DNA of 64,000 bases from Rhodococcus sp. P-2 (lineage in GTDB: Bacteria > Actinomycetota > Actinomycetes > Mycobacteriales > Mycobacteriaceae): contig NZ_CP066779.1 in assembly GCF_016598535.1 (NCBI RefSeq), forward strand, positions 372,001 to 436,000. Direction: 5' to 3'. How positions within the stretch are numbered: position 1 is the stretch's first letter; every line of letters starts with the position of its first letter. A program made the translations under genes and the position numbers. Positions 34,941 to 44,292 of this stretch are shown piece after piece. The notes under the pieces are model-generated. The model made no database searches. It saw nothing but the letters and a program-made list of their open reading frames with translations, and had not been told where the DNA came from.

Positions 34941-34951
34941 CATCGGAAAGA

Positions 34952-35293
34952 TCAGCGCTTTTCCTTGATCTTCGCCTTCTTGCCACGAAGCTCACGGAGG
35001 TAGTACAGCTTGGCGCGACGGACGTCACCGCGGGTCAGAACCTCGATGGAGGCCAGCGTGGGGCTGTGAACCGGGAAGGTGCGCTCGACGCCGACGCCGA
35101 AGGAGACCTTACGGACGGTGAAGGTCTCGCGAACGCCGCCGCCCTGGCGACGAATAACGACGCCCTTGAAGACCTGCACGCGCTCCTTTGAGCCTTCGAT
35201 AACCTTGACGTTCACGTTGAGCGTGTCGCCGGGACGGAACTCGGGGATGTCGTCGCGGAGCGACTTTTTGTCCAGGAAGTCCAGGGTGTTCAT
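34952..35293 (-). CDS. rplS: 50S ribosomal protein L19
   Basis: This is L19, 113 residues, with [32 protein letters not shown] and the C-terminal [20 protein letters not shown]. The ATG has AAGGA 6 bases upstream. It lies upstream of lepB and is separated from it by a hairpin. The order rplS-lepB-rnhB is conserved in mycobacteria. Confidence 0.97.
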   Translation of the reverse strand: MNTLDFLDKKSLRDDIPEFRPGDTLNVNVKVIEGSKERVQVFKGVVIRRQGGGVRETFTVRKVSFGVGVERTFPVHSPTLASIEVLTRGDVRRAKLYYLRELRGKKAKIKEKR

Positions 35294-35382
35294 ATGTCAT
35301 CCTTGTATTTCGCAGGAGCAGAGGAACCGAGCGGCACGCGTTTCGGTCTCCCGAAACGGCGCTCGTCTGGTTCGTGCCCAGA

Positions 35383-36270
35383 TCAAGTGCTGCTGCCTGG
35401 TCCAGGCAACCCGTCCATTGTGCCAGACGCGGACACCAGCGGGGAAATCGGCGGCGGCGGAGCCGCGTGGATGGTGTGGTCCAGTTCCTGCTCGGCCGCG
35501 GTCATCGCATGCTCGACGCTCGGTGATCCGGCAATCAGATCCTGGACGTAGATCTTGGCCCGGATGACGGGCCGACGCCACTTCCGCTCACGCTCGAGCG
35601 CGCGGTTCATCCGTTTCGGCTTGCGCGTGTACCGCCAGCGAGCCCACGGTGCACCCGGCCGGCTCAAGCGAACCGCTCCGATTACCAGCAGCGGAAAGAC
35701 GAACAGACCGACGAGCCCCGTCCAGATCTTCCCCTTGAGAATCACGATTGCCGCCAAGGCGAAGTTGATCAACGCGACGAAAACGAAGACCAATTTGATC
35801 CACGGATCTCGTTCTTCACGGAATCCGGCGACGTCGAGCAGTTCGAGGGGGCGGAAACCCAGCAGCACCAGACCGGTCACGGCGATCGCGACGAAGACCG
35901 CATCCACCGAGGTCCGACCTTGTTCGGACCAGTACACATCCTTCAGGTAGAAGATCAGTGCGAACTCGTCGAGCACCAACGCCGCACCCATACCGAAGAT
36001 CGCCGCCAGGACGGCACCGGTGGTCTGCGAACCATCGACGTAGACCGCGATCAACGCACCACCGGAGATCATCATGGCGATCACACCGAACACGACGTGA
36101 TGCACATGCTGACCTCCGGGCGCGATGTTGCCCGGCCACCATTTCACTTGCGCGCGAATCATCCGAACGCTGAGGCGGATGAAAAGGAACGCGGACAGGA
36201 ACCCGAGCAGGAAGAACAGCAACGGCAATCGGCCATGGGCGATGATCTCGCGCTCGAGCCACTCTCGCAT
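35383..36270 (-). CDS. Multi-spanning integral membrane protein of unknown function
   Basis: This 295-residue protein has about six or seven membrane segments (for example 14-35, 57-75, 83-105, 123-142, 160-180, 184-202) and a charged C-terminal cytosolic tail of about 90 residues. A His-rich motif GGQHVHHVVFG (about 52-62) and the acidic LDEFALIFYLKDVYW (about 100-114) are in or near the membrane and could bind metal. I do not recognise the family. The ATG at 36270 has GGGAGG 6 bases upstream. It stands between tex and rplS, a spot where mycobacteria seem to lack it. Confidence 0.78.
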   Translation of the reverse strand: MREWLEREIIAHGRLPLLFFLLGFLSAFLFIRLSVRMIRAQVKWWPGNIAPGGQHVHHVVFGVIAMMISGGALIAVYVDGSQTTGAVLAAIFGMGAALVLDEFALIFYLKDVYWSEQGRTSVDAVFVAIAVTGLVLLGFRPLELLDVAGFREERDPWIKLVFVFVALINFALAAIVILKGKIWTGLVGLFVFPLLVIGAVRLSRPGAPWARWRYTRKPKRMNRALERERKWRRPVIRAKIYVQDLIAGSPSVEHAMTAAEQELDHTIHAAPPPPISPLVSASGTMDGLPGPGSST

Positions 36271-36374
36271 CGCTGTCCTCCCTTCACCGAATTCATGATC
36301 CGACCCTGATCGGATTCATACCGCCAACCGACTCGATTGTGACGATACGGACTTCGAAAACCCGGCGGACGGAT

Positions 36375-38714
36375 TTACTTGCCGAAGCCCGCCTTGCGCA
36401 GAGCGTCGGCCATCGACCCGGCAGCAGGCGCGCGGTTGTCCGGTCGCTGCTCGCGTCCACCCTGGCGTCCGCCATTTCCTCGTTGCTGACCCTGCCCCTG
36501 ACGCTGACCCTGCGGCTGGCCCTGACGCTGAGGTTGCCCACCACGCGGGCCTTCGGACTTGCGGGGCGCACCCACCTCGTCGTCGAGACGAAGCGTCAGC
36601 CCGATGCGTTGGCGTGCCTCGTCCACTTCGAGAACCTTCACCTTGACGACGTCACCGGATTTGACGACCTCGCGTGGGTCCTTGACGAAGTTGTGTGACA
36701 TCGCGGAGACGTGAACCAGACCGTCCTGATGAACTCCGATGTCGACGAAGGCGCCGAAGGCTGCGACGTTGGTGACCACGCCTTCGAGAGTCATACCTGG
36801 CTTGAGATGCGCCACCTTCTCGATGCCTGCGGCAAAGGTCGCGGTCTTGAATTCGGGTCGTGGATCTCGTCCCGGCTTCTCCAACTCGGAGATGATGTCG
36901 GTGACGGTTGGCAGACCGAATCGCTCGTCGACGTAGTCGGACGCCTTGACCGATCGAAGTGCCTGCGAGTTTCCGATCACGGTGCGCACGTCCCCGCCCG
37001 CACTCGCAACGATCTTGCGAACCACCGGATATGCCTCCGGGTGGACGCTCGACGCGTCGAGCGGGTCGTCACCGTCGGTGATCCGCAGGAAGCCTGCGCA
37101 CTGCTCGAAAGCCTTGGGTCCCAGGCGGGAGACGTCCTTGAGTCCCTTGCGGGATTTGAACGGACCGTTCTGGTCCCGATGCGCAACGATGCTCTCCGCG
37201 AGAGAACCCGCGATTCCGGACACCCGAGCGAGCAGCGGCACGGACGCCGTGTTGACGTCGACGCCGACCGAGTTGACGGCATCCTCGACGACGGCGTCGA
37301 GGGAACGTGAGAGCAGCGATTCGGTGATGTCGTGCTGGTACTGACCGACACCGATGGACTTGGGGTCGATCTTGACCAACTCCGCCAACGGATCCTGCAG
37401 GCGACGCGCAATGGACACCGCACCGCGAATCGAGACGTCGAGGTCGGGAAGTTCCTGCGACGCGTAGGCCGAAGCCGAGTACACCGATGCGCCTGCCTCG
37501 GAGACGACGATCTTGGTCAGGTTGGGCGCGCCGGTCTTCTTGATCAGTTCGGTAGCGAGCGTGTCGGTCTCACGTGAGGCCGTGCCGTTGCCGATGGCGA
37601 TCAGTTCGACGCCGTGCTTGGCTACCAGCCCGGCAAGCGTCGCAAGAGCCGCGTCCCACTTGTTCTGCGGCTGGTGCGGGTAAATCGTCTCGTAGGCAAC
37701 AACTTTGCCGGTTCCGTCGACGACGGCAACCTTCGTTCCGGTGCGGAATCCGGGGTCGAGTCCCATGGTGGGTCGGGCGCCGGCGGGAGCTGCGAGGAGT
37801 AGATCCTTGAGGTTGGTGGCGAAAACGTCGACGGCGTCCTTTTCGGCCGACTGCCGCAGACGCATCCGAGTGTCGATACCGAGCGTGACGGCGAACTTCG
37901 TCTTCCAGGCCCACTTGACAGTGTCGAGAAGCCACCCGTCGGCGGCCCGCCCACGGTCGGCGATCTCGAACCGCGACGCGATGCGGCCTTCGTAGACCGT
38001 GCGCTCCCCCGCCGCGAGTTCTTCGGTGTCGGCCGCCATGTTGAGCGACAGCACTTCTTCCTTCTCGCCGCGCAGGACGGCGAGGATGCGGTGCGAGGGC
38101 AATTTGGAGAACGGTTCCGAGAACTCGAAGTAGTCAGCAAACTTCGAGCCATCGGTTTCCTTGCCCTTGCGGACCGAGGAGACGACCTGGCCGCGATTCC
38201 ACATCAGCTCGCGCAATTCACCGACCAGATCGGCGTCCTCGGCGAAGCGCTCCACGAGGATCGACCGGGCGCCGTCGAGTTGTTCGTCCGAATACTGCGC
38301 GGGATCGGTGGTGGGATCTCCGATGAGAGCATCCGCGACGGGCTCGTGGCCGGCTTCGCGGGCGATCTGCGCCTTGGTGCGCCGCTTCGGCTTGAAGGGG
38401 AGGTAGATGTCCTCCAGCCGCGCTTTCGTCTCGGCCAGCATGATCTGACCGCGCAGTTGGTCGTCGAGTTTGCCCTGAGAGTCGATCTCCGTGAGCACGG
38501 CGTCACGACGGTCGTCGAGCTCGCGGAGATACCGCAGCCGCTCGTCCAGGAGTCGCAGCTGGGCGTCGTCGAGCGTGCCGGTGACTTCCTTGCGGTACCG
38601 GGCGATGAAGGGCACCGTGGCTCCGCCGTCGAGAAGGTCGACTGCTGCTGCAACCTGGCCTTCGCGGACGTCGAGTTCCTCGGCAATGCGCTGGTTCACG
38701 GTCTTGAGAATCAC
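36375..38714 (-). CDS. tex: Tex-family S1 RNA-binding transcription accessory protein
   Basis: This 779-residue protein has the Tex N-terminal helical domain (LLDGGATVPFIARYRKEVTG near residue 35), a YqgF/RuvC-like core (TMGLDPGFRTGTKVAVVD), helix-hairpin-helix segments and an S1 domain near 640-710. A Gln/Arg/Gly-rich tail follows (about 715-760), ending in the conserved GSMADALRKAGFGK. I chose the GTG at 38714 (AGGG about 9 bases upstream); a GTG five codons later is possible. It is divergent from the lppW-like gene. The role is in RNA polymerase or RNA metabolism, known only in outline. Confidence 0.93.
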   Translation of the reverse strand: MILKTVNQRIAEELDVREGQVAAAVDLLDGGATVPFIARYRKEVTGTLDDAQLRLLDERLRYLRELDDRRDAVLTEIDSQGKLDDQLRGQIMLAETKARLEDIYLPFKPKRRTKAQIAREAGHEPVADALIGDPTTDPAQYSDEQLDGARSILVERFAEDADLVGELRELMWNRGQVVSSVRKGKETDGSKFADYFEFSEPFSKLPSHRILAVLRGEKEEVLSLNMAADTEELAAGERTVYEGRIASRFEIADRGRAADGWLLDTVKWAWKTKFAVTLGIDTRMRLRQSAEKDAVDVFATNLKDLLLAAPAGARPTMGLDPGFRTGTKVAVVDGTGKVVAYETIYPHQPQNKWDAALATLAGLVAKHGVELIAIGNGTASRETDTLATELIKKTGAPNLTKIVVSEAGASVYSASAYASQELPDLDVSIRGAVSIARRLQDPLAELVKIDPKSIGVGQYQHDITESLLSRSLDAVVEDAVNSVGVDVNTASVPLLARVSGIAGSLAESIVAHRDQNGPFKSRKGLKDVSRLGPKAFEQCAGFLRITDGDDPLDASSVHPEAYPVVRKIVASAGGDVRTVIGNSQALRSVKASDYVDERFGLPTVTDIISELEKPGRDPRPEFKTATFAAGIEKVAHLKPGMTLEGVVTNVAAFGAFVDIGVHQDGLVHVSAMSHNFVKDPREVVKSGDVVKVKVLEVDEARQRIGLTLRLDDEVGAPRKSEGPRGGQPQRQGQPQGQRQGQGQQRGNGGRQGGREQRPDNRAPAAGSMADALRKAGFGK

Positions 38715-38789
38715 GAGATCCGACCCTACCGCTATCCTGAGACAAGAAGATCGGCAACAGTGCCGTGTCAGGGCTACCGGGGGAAACAG

Positions 38790-39776
38790 ATGAGTACGCG
38801 GTACGTCCGGATTGCCGCAATGGTGGCCGCAGTTACTTTTGCGGCTTCGTGCAGCGGCGGACAGAACCCGGATGATCCGATGCAGACCCCCGCCTTTCCC
38901 GACACCAACGTTCCGGTTGCAGAGACCCTCGACGGCCGCCTGGCGCAAGCTCAGGTAGCGGCGCTCGGGCGTGGTGCGGACGTCTCCATCGCGATCCTCG
39001 ACCGCTCCTCGGACAAATACCTCGATGTCGCCGGTGACCAGCAGATCGAAACCGCCTCGGTGGCAAAACTTTTCATCGCCGAGGATCTACTCCATCAGGA
39101 CGCTCGCGGCGAGCGGCCCATCACGGACGACGATCGCACCCTCATGGCGGCGATGCTCGAATCCTCCGACGACACCGCAGCCAACCTCCTCTGGGACGAG
39201 GTCGGCGGCCAAGAGGTGATCAGCCGCGTCGCCGAGCGTTACGCACTGACCGCGACGACGCCGCCGTGGGACGGTATGTGGTGGAACACCGAAACCACGA
39301 CACGTGACCTGGTCACCTTCTACAGCGGGATCCTCGACGACTCCGACCAACTCGGACCTGAACGGGTCGAGCAGTTCGTCGAGTACCTGCGGCAATCCAC
39401 TCCCGAAGGAACCGACGGCTACGACCAGAGGTTCGGCCTACCCGAGGCCCTGTTCGGCGAGCCGGTCATCGGAGTCAAACAAGGCTGGATGTGCTGTGTC
39501 GAGGACAAGTGGATCCATCTGTCCACCGGCATCGTCGGCGACGACAACCGATACATCATCGCGATCGGTTCACGAGAAGACGTCCAGTACACCGACGAGG
39601 ACAGCTTCTATCCCGACACCTCGTTCACCGATGCCGTCGACGACGAGAGCGCACTGCACGCTCGCGACACGGTCACCGGCGTCACACAGATCCTCTTCCC
39701 GAGCGGAAGCATCGACGACTGGGCGGCGGCATCCACGACCGCGGACTCGGTGATGCCCGAAGCGTCCGGGCCCTGA
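38790..39776 (+). CDS. lppW: LppW-like lipoprotein with beta-lactamase fold
   Basis: This 328-residue lipoprotein has a signal ending FAASC (Cys 21) and a serine-hydrolase/beta-lactamase domain: S90-V-A-K93 as the SxxK motif, SDD at 126-128 in place of SxN, and K230-Q-G as a KTG-like motif. It matches mycobacterial LppW (Rv2905) in position after rplS (from memory). Catalytic activity is not certain because two motifs deviate. The ATG at 38790 follows a GGGGGAAAC site. It is divergent from tex. Confidence 0.85.
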   Translation: MSTRYVRIAAMVAAVTFAASCSGGQNPDDPMQTPAFPDTNVPVAETLDGRLAQAQVAALGRGADVSIAILDRSSDKYLDVAGDQQIETASVAKLFIAEDLLHQDARGERPITDDDRTLMAAMLESSDDTAANLLWDEVGGQEVISRVAERYALTATTPPWDGMWWNTETTTRDLVTFYSGILDDSDQLGPERVEQFVEYLRQSTPEGTDGYDQRFGLPEALFGEPVIGVKQGWMCCVEDKWIHLSTGIVGDDNRYIIAIGSREDVQYTDEDSFYPDTSFTDAVDDESALHARDTVTGVTQILFPSGSIDDWAAASTTADSVMPEASGP

Positions 39777-39802
39777 TTCGATCCACGCGGTCGTGTTCGT
39801 CC

Positions 39803-40945
39803 TCAAGCCTGCTTGTATTCGAGGACCGAACCGATCACCCGTTCCTGTTGTTCGGACGTGAGCATGGGCCACAGCGGCAGGCGAAGGATCGACGCGGAGA
39901 ATTCGGCGCTACGCACACACGGCTCCGGTGTTCGTCCGTAGCGCACACCGGCCGCACTCGTATCGAGCGGGACGTAGTGAAACGGCGCCACGATTCCATC
40001 AGCGGCAAGATGCCGGATCAACCCGTCGCGACACTCTTCGGTCGGCATCTTGAGATAGAACAGGTGCGCGGTGTGCTCGCGATCATCGGGGACCGACATG
40101 GGAACGACCCCGTTCTCGGACGCCCACTCGCCTAGACTCACGCTGTAGGTATCCCAGACGCGATGCCTGGCCGCTTGAATCGCGTCGAACTCCGAGAGTT
40201 GTGCGTCGAGGACAGCGGCATTGAGTTCACTGGGCAGATAACTCGACCCGATGTCCTGCCACGAATACTTGTCGACCTGGCCGCGTAGGAAACGCACACG
40301 GTCGGTCCCCTTCTCACGGATGATTTCGGCGCGGGTCATCAGCTGATCGTCGGAGAGCAACAGCGCGCCGCCCTCGCCGCAATGAACGTTCTTGGTGTCG
40401 TGAAAACTCTGCGTACCGATAGTTCCGATGGTGCCGAGCGCCCGCCCACGCCACTTTCCGCCGAGGCCATGGGCGTTGTCTTCGATCAACGCAACGCCGT
40501 GGAGTTTTGCGAGGTCGAGGAGAGGTTCCATGTCGGCGGCGACTCCGCCGTAATGCATGACCAGTACAGCTTTGGTGCGCTCCGTGATCGCCGCTGCGAC
40601 GCAGTCGGGATCGATATTGCCGGTACTCGGATCGATGTCGACGAACACAACAGCGGCACCGCGCAACGCGACGGCAGTCGCCGCCGAACTGAACGCGAAG
40701 CTCGGAACGATCACCTCGTCGCCAGGTCCCAATTCGAGGAGCAGCGCACCCAATTCGAGTGCATGAGTGCACGAAGTCGTCAGCAGAGCATGCGTGGATC
40801 CGGTGATCGCCTTGAGCGCAGCGGTCGCGGACTTGGTGAAGCGTCCGTCACCGTGAATGTGATCGGACTCCAGAACCGTTGCCAGATTCGACAATTCGTT
40901 CGATGCCCGATAGGGGCGGGAGAAGATGATGCGATCAGTGCTCAC
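39803..40945 (-). CDS. DegT/DnrJ/EryC1-family sugar aminotransferase (WecE/RffA-like)
   Basis: This 380-residue PLP enzyme would put an amino group on a nucleotide keto-sugar. The PLP lysine is K185 (SFHDTKNVHCGEGGAL) and D156 (IEDNAHG) contacts the cofactor. The whole resembles RffA/WecE, which makes dTDP-4-amino-4,6-dideoxygalactose, so a dTDP-4-keto-6-deoxy sugar is the likely substrate (inference). The GTG start lies inside the end of the glycosyltransferase gene (11-base overlap), so the two are coupled. It is part of a four-gene sugar cluster not seen at this place in mycobacteria. Confidence 0.88.
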   Translation of the reverse strand: MSTDRIIFSRPYRASNELSNLATVLESDHIHGDGRFTKSATAALKAITGSTHALLTTSCTHALELGALLLELGPGDEVIVPSFAFSSAATAVALRGAAVVFVDIDPSTGNIDPDCVAAAITERTKAVLVMHYGGVAADMEPLLDLAKLHGVALIEDNAHGLGGKWRGRALGTIGTIGTQSFHDTKNVHCGEGGALLLSDDQLMTRAEIIREKGTDRVRFLRGQVDKYSWQDIGSSYLPSELNAAVLDAQLSEFDAIQAARHRVWDTYSVSLGEWASENGVVPMSVPDDREHTAHLFYLKMPTEECRDGLIRHLAADGIVAPFHYVPLDTSAAGVRYGRTPEPCVRSAEFSASILRLPLWPMLTSEQQERVIGSVLEYKQA

Positions 40946-41921
40946 GACTATGCCGATCGATCGAGGTTCCGGGCCGCGGTGAATCGACAGTCAGATACAG
41001 CGGCTTTCCGACAAGGACGTGCAGTGCAACACCGAGGTATTCGGCGATGAGACCGAGCGAAAACAGGATCGCACCCGAACAGACCAGCAGCGCCATGATG
41101 ATCGACGCCCATCCTTCCGGGTCGTTGTTGTCACCGGTCATGGCTTGGATGAAGATCACCGCGGCCATGATCACACCGGCCGACGCCAGAGTGACTCCGA
41201 GCAGACTCACCAACCGCAGACCGCGGGTTCCGCTACACAACACCATCTTCCAGAACAACGAGAACAAACGCCGATAGTTGTACCCGGATTCCTCGCGGCC
41301 TTCGGCTCGAAGAGTCACCGGCGCCGTGGCCGTGTTGCCGACCACCCACGTCAGCGCGACGTCCAGGTACACGCCATTGGCGGCGACGCCGGCCAACTGT
41401 CGGCCGATGTCACCTCGGATCAGGCGGTAACTTTCGAATCTCGTCGAATCAGGGAACGCGAATACCGTCGCCAAGACGATCTTTGCGCCGCGCGATGTCA
41501 GGTTCCGCAAGAATCCATGCGGGCGAGTGTTCGTGGGTTTGGAATACACGAGATCGGATCGCTCCGTCAGCGCCGTGTCGAGGAAAGCCCCGATATGCAC
41601 CGGGTCGTGCTGGCCGTCCTCGTCCATCGTCACGATCCACTGTCCACGGGCAGCGGCCATACCGGCGATAGTCGCCGCGTCCTGGCCGTAGTTGCGACTG
41701 AGCCACACGACGCGCACCTGATCGAAACGACGCTCCAATTCGAGTAACACGACGTCGGAGCGGTCCGGTCCGTTGTCGTGGACCAGAACGATCTCGTCGA
41801 CGGTGAACTGCGCACCACCGGGCGTCGAACTCGGCGCGCACAGGCCGTCCAACTCCTCGACGAGCGCCGTGATCGTCTTTTCGCCCTGATAAACGGGCAC
41901 TACGACGGAAATCGAGTGCAC
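40935..41921 (-). CDS. GtrB/DPM-like family 2 glycosyltransferase
   Basis: This 328-residue enzyme has a GT2 catalytic domain (SVVVPVYQGEKTI at the start, metal motif MDEDGQHDP with D100 and D102) and two C-terminal membrane segments (about 233-258 and 270-297). Such proteins load a sugar on polyprenyl phosphate at the inner face of the membrane. The aminotransferase gene overlaps its end and a GtrA-like flippase is in the divergent operon, so the sugar loaded is probably the amino-sugar made next door (inference). The GTG at 41921 has GGAG about 9 bases upstream. Confidence 0.88.
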   Translation of the reverse strand: MHSISVVVPVYQGEKTITALVEELDGLCAPSSTPGGAQFTVDEIVLVHDNGPDRSDVVLLELERRFDQVRVVWLSRNYGQDAATIAGMAAARGQWIVTMDEDGQHDPVHIGAFLDTALTERSDLVYSKPTNTRPHGFLRNLTSRGAKIVLATVFAFPDSTRFESYRLIRGDIGRQLAGVAANGVYLDVALTWVVGNTATAPVTLRAEGREESGYNYRRLFSLFWKMVLCSGTRGLRLVSLLGVTLASAGVIMAAVIFIQAMTGDNNDPEGWASIIMALLVCSGAILFSLGLIAEYLGVALHVLVGKPLYLTVDSPRPGTSIDRHSREH

Positions 41922-42090
41922 TCGCTTCCACTCCCTTCAGGGGGCTCGACTGGCGCCGAGAGACAGGCACGATCGGGCCCACACCGTCGCGAACTTTAAC
42001 ACGCAGAGGTGTCCGGACTTCGGATGCCGACGGCGCGTGACGCGCTCGCGTCTCCGTGCGCCCCACCTGCCCTGTTAAGGTCTGGAACTC

Positions 42091-44292
42091 GTGGTGGAAA
42101 CTCGCACTCTCGCCCGGGCAGACGTGTACAAGTGGGGCGCCGTCACGGCGGTCGGTGTCATCGCCGGCTACCTGGCCGTGGTGCTCGCGAACGCTCGTCA
42201 CTTCTACACCGACGACACCGAGTCCCAGTACGCGCCGCTGTGGGTCATGCTCGGCCGTAGCCTGCGAGAAGGACACCTGCCGGTACTCGTCCCCGAGAAC
42301 TGGATGGCGGGTAACTACGCGATCGAGGAAGCGGGCCTTCTCAATCCGCCGCAACTTCTGATCGACCTGATCGCACCGTCCTTCGACAACCTCGCGCTGT
42401 ACGCGACGATCGTCAAGTTGATCTTCGCGATAATCCTTGCGCTGGGCGTCTATCGGATCTGCCTGGAGTACGGCTCGAAGCCCACGTGGGCTGCGGTCGC
42501 CGGAGTCTCGATTCCGTTCACCGGGTTCCTCCTGTTCTTCGACTCCGCCAGTTGGATGACAGCCTTCACCGGCACCGCATGGATGGTTCAGGCATGGGCG
42601 TCGGCAATCCGCTACGCCCGCGGCAAGAGCGGTCCGATCCCGACCTTCGTGTTCTTGTATCTCGCGATGTCGGTCCAATATGTTTTCCCCGCAGTCGAAT
42701 CCGGCTTGATGATCGGCGCGGTCGCAATCGGCGAAGTTGTCTATCAACGGCGTTGGTTGCCGTCGCTGCGGCTTCTGGCGGTATCTGCCTGTGCCGCCCT
42801 CGCCGGTCTCGCGACGTATCTACCGAGCCTGCTCACCGCCGACGTCACCTGGCGCGGCGCATCCGAAGTCAAGAACGACGCTTTCCTCGCCGTTCCCTGG
42901 TCGGAATCGCTGAACGCGAGCCTGCCGAGCACCATGCCTGCATTCTCCTCGTGGTGGGGATACATCCAGACCATGCCCATGGTCTACATCGCCTGGTTCC
43001 TCATACCCGCCCTGGCGTTCATAGACTGGGGCAAGGCACGCGGCGCGGCACGCGAATTGACCGCCGTCGGGATCTTCACGGTCGCCGTCCTCATGTGGAC
43101 GGCCGGGCCGAGCACGATCGGCCCACTTCGGTGGCCCGCGCGCGTTCTTCCGATGGTGGCCATCGGACTCCTGCTTCTGGTGTGCATCCTGCTCGGGCGT
43201 TACGCCACGACCGACAAGTTGCGCGGGCGCGCCGTTGCAGCGGGAATCCTCGTCGGCCTGCTTCTGATCAGGTCCGCCTCGGCAGCCCCCGGGCTCGCGA
43301 AATGGCACGTGATCTCAGCCCTGGTCGTTGTCGCACTGGGCGCCGCGATGGTCTGGCTGGGCCGTACGAAGGGCACCGCGCTCGCATGTCTGTTGGCAAT
43401 CGCCGCGGTCTCCCCCATCACTTACGCCCAGGTTCGAGCCGCGCAACCGACCCCGATGAGCTGGAACCTGCCCGAATCCCGCTCGGAGATGAAAGAGGCC
43501 TTCCCCGACTTCGACGGCACGACACTGCAACTGGGCGACCGTGCGCTCATCGCTCCCGGGGACAAGACCCTCGACGGAGCGTACGGTTCCCTGGCCTTCG
43601 GCAACTACCCCAAAGACCTCGAACTGACCTACACCAGCGGCTACACCCCCAACGGGCACTTCTACTTCGGTGATCTGCTCTGCATGCGCTGGGACATGAG
43701 CGTCTGCCCCGACGCCTTCCGACGTGCATTCACCGTCGAACCCACCACTGGCCGCACCATCGTCGACCTGATGAACGTGGACCGCGTCGTACTTCAGAAC
43801 GCCCTCTACCCCGATTCACGCAACAACCCGGCTCCCGACGGATGGACATGGGTCGACTACCCCGGCCACGAGAACTACATCTCGGTGCTCGAACGCGTCG
43901 ACGGCCCCGTCTCGACACGCAACGGACGCATCGCCGACGCCCAAGACGTCGAGGCTGTTTCGACCGGGGAATCGAACATGTCGAGCACCCTTCGTGTCAG
44001 TTCGGAGACCGGCGGCAGGGTTGTGTTCGCACGGCTCGGCTGGCCCGGATATCGGGCGAGCCTGGGCGGTCAGTCTGTCCCGATCGACGTCGTCGCGAAG
44101 TCCTTTGTCACCGTGGACATTCCCGCCGGGACGAAGGACGCAGAGCTTGTCCTGACGTGGCGCCCGCCGGGTTGGAAGGTCGGCGGCGCTTCGATGGTCG
44201 CCGGAATCCTCGGCCTCGGCGTGCTCGAGTGGATGTATCTGCGGACCCGGCGCAAGGACCGGATCGAGATCGTGAAAACCGAGTCTTCATGA
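42091..44292 (+). CDS. Large YfhO/GT-C-like membrane glycosyltransferase candidate
   Basis: This 733-residue protein has about 11-12 membrane segments in residues 15-445 and a soluble, beta-rich C-terminal part (about 455-700) before a last membrane segment. The first outer loop carries the DD motif HFYTDDTESQYAPLW, as in GT-C enzymes that use polyprenyl-linked donors. It resembles the YfhO group. It is coupled to gtrA by an ATGA overlap. The likely role is transfer of the lipid-linked sugar to an outer cell-wall polymer. The family call is from topology and motif only, so it is moderate. Confidence 0.7.
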   Translation: MVETRTLARADVYKWGAVTAVGVIAGYLAVVLANARHFYTDDTESQYAPLWVMLGRSLREGHLPVLVPENWMAGNYAIEEAGLLNPPQLLIDLIAPSFDNLALYATIVKLIFAIILALGVYRICLEYGSKPTWAAVAGVSIPFTGFLLFFDSASWMTAFTGTAWMVQAWASAIRYARGKSGPIPTFVFLYLAMSVQYVFPAVESGLMIGAVAIGEVVYQRRWLPSLRLLAVSACAALAGLATYLPSLLTADVTWRGASEVKNDAFLAVPWSESLNASLPSTMPAFSSWWGYIQTMPMVYIAWFLIPALAFIDWGKARGAARELTAVGIFTVAVLMWTAGPSTIGPLRWPARVLPMVAIGLLLLVCILLGRYATTDKLRGRAVAAGILVGLLLIRSASAAPGLAKWHVISALVVVALGAAMVWLGRTKGTALACLLAIAAVSPITYAQVRAAQPTPMSWNLPESRSEMKEAFPDFDGTTLQLGDRALIAPGDKTLDGAYGSLAFGNYPKDLELTYTSGYTPNGHFYFGDLLCMRWDMSVCPDAFRRAFTVEPTTGRTIVDLMNVDRVVLQNALYPDSRNNPAPDGWTWVDYPGHENYISVLERVDGPVSTRNGRIADAQDVEAVSTGESNMSSTLRVSSETGGRVVFARLGWPGYRASLGGQSVPIDVVAKSFVTVDIPAGTKDAELVLTWRPPGWKVGGASMVAGILGLGVLEWMYLRTRRKDRIEIVKTESS

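Noticed and set aside
43842-44288. Upstream extension of the GtrA gene
   Set aside because: The frame is open further upstream but overlaps the YfhO-like gene with Arg/Asp-rich noise; the ATG at 44289 with ATGA coupling and the GtrA pattern decides the start.
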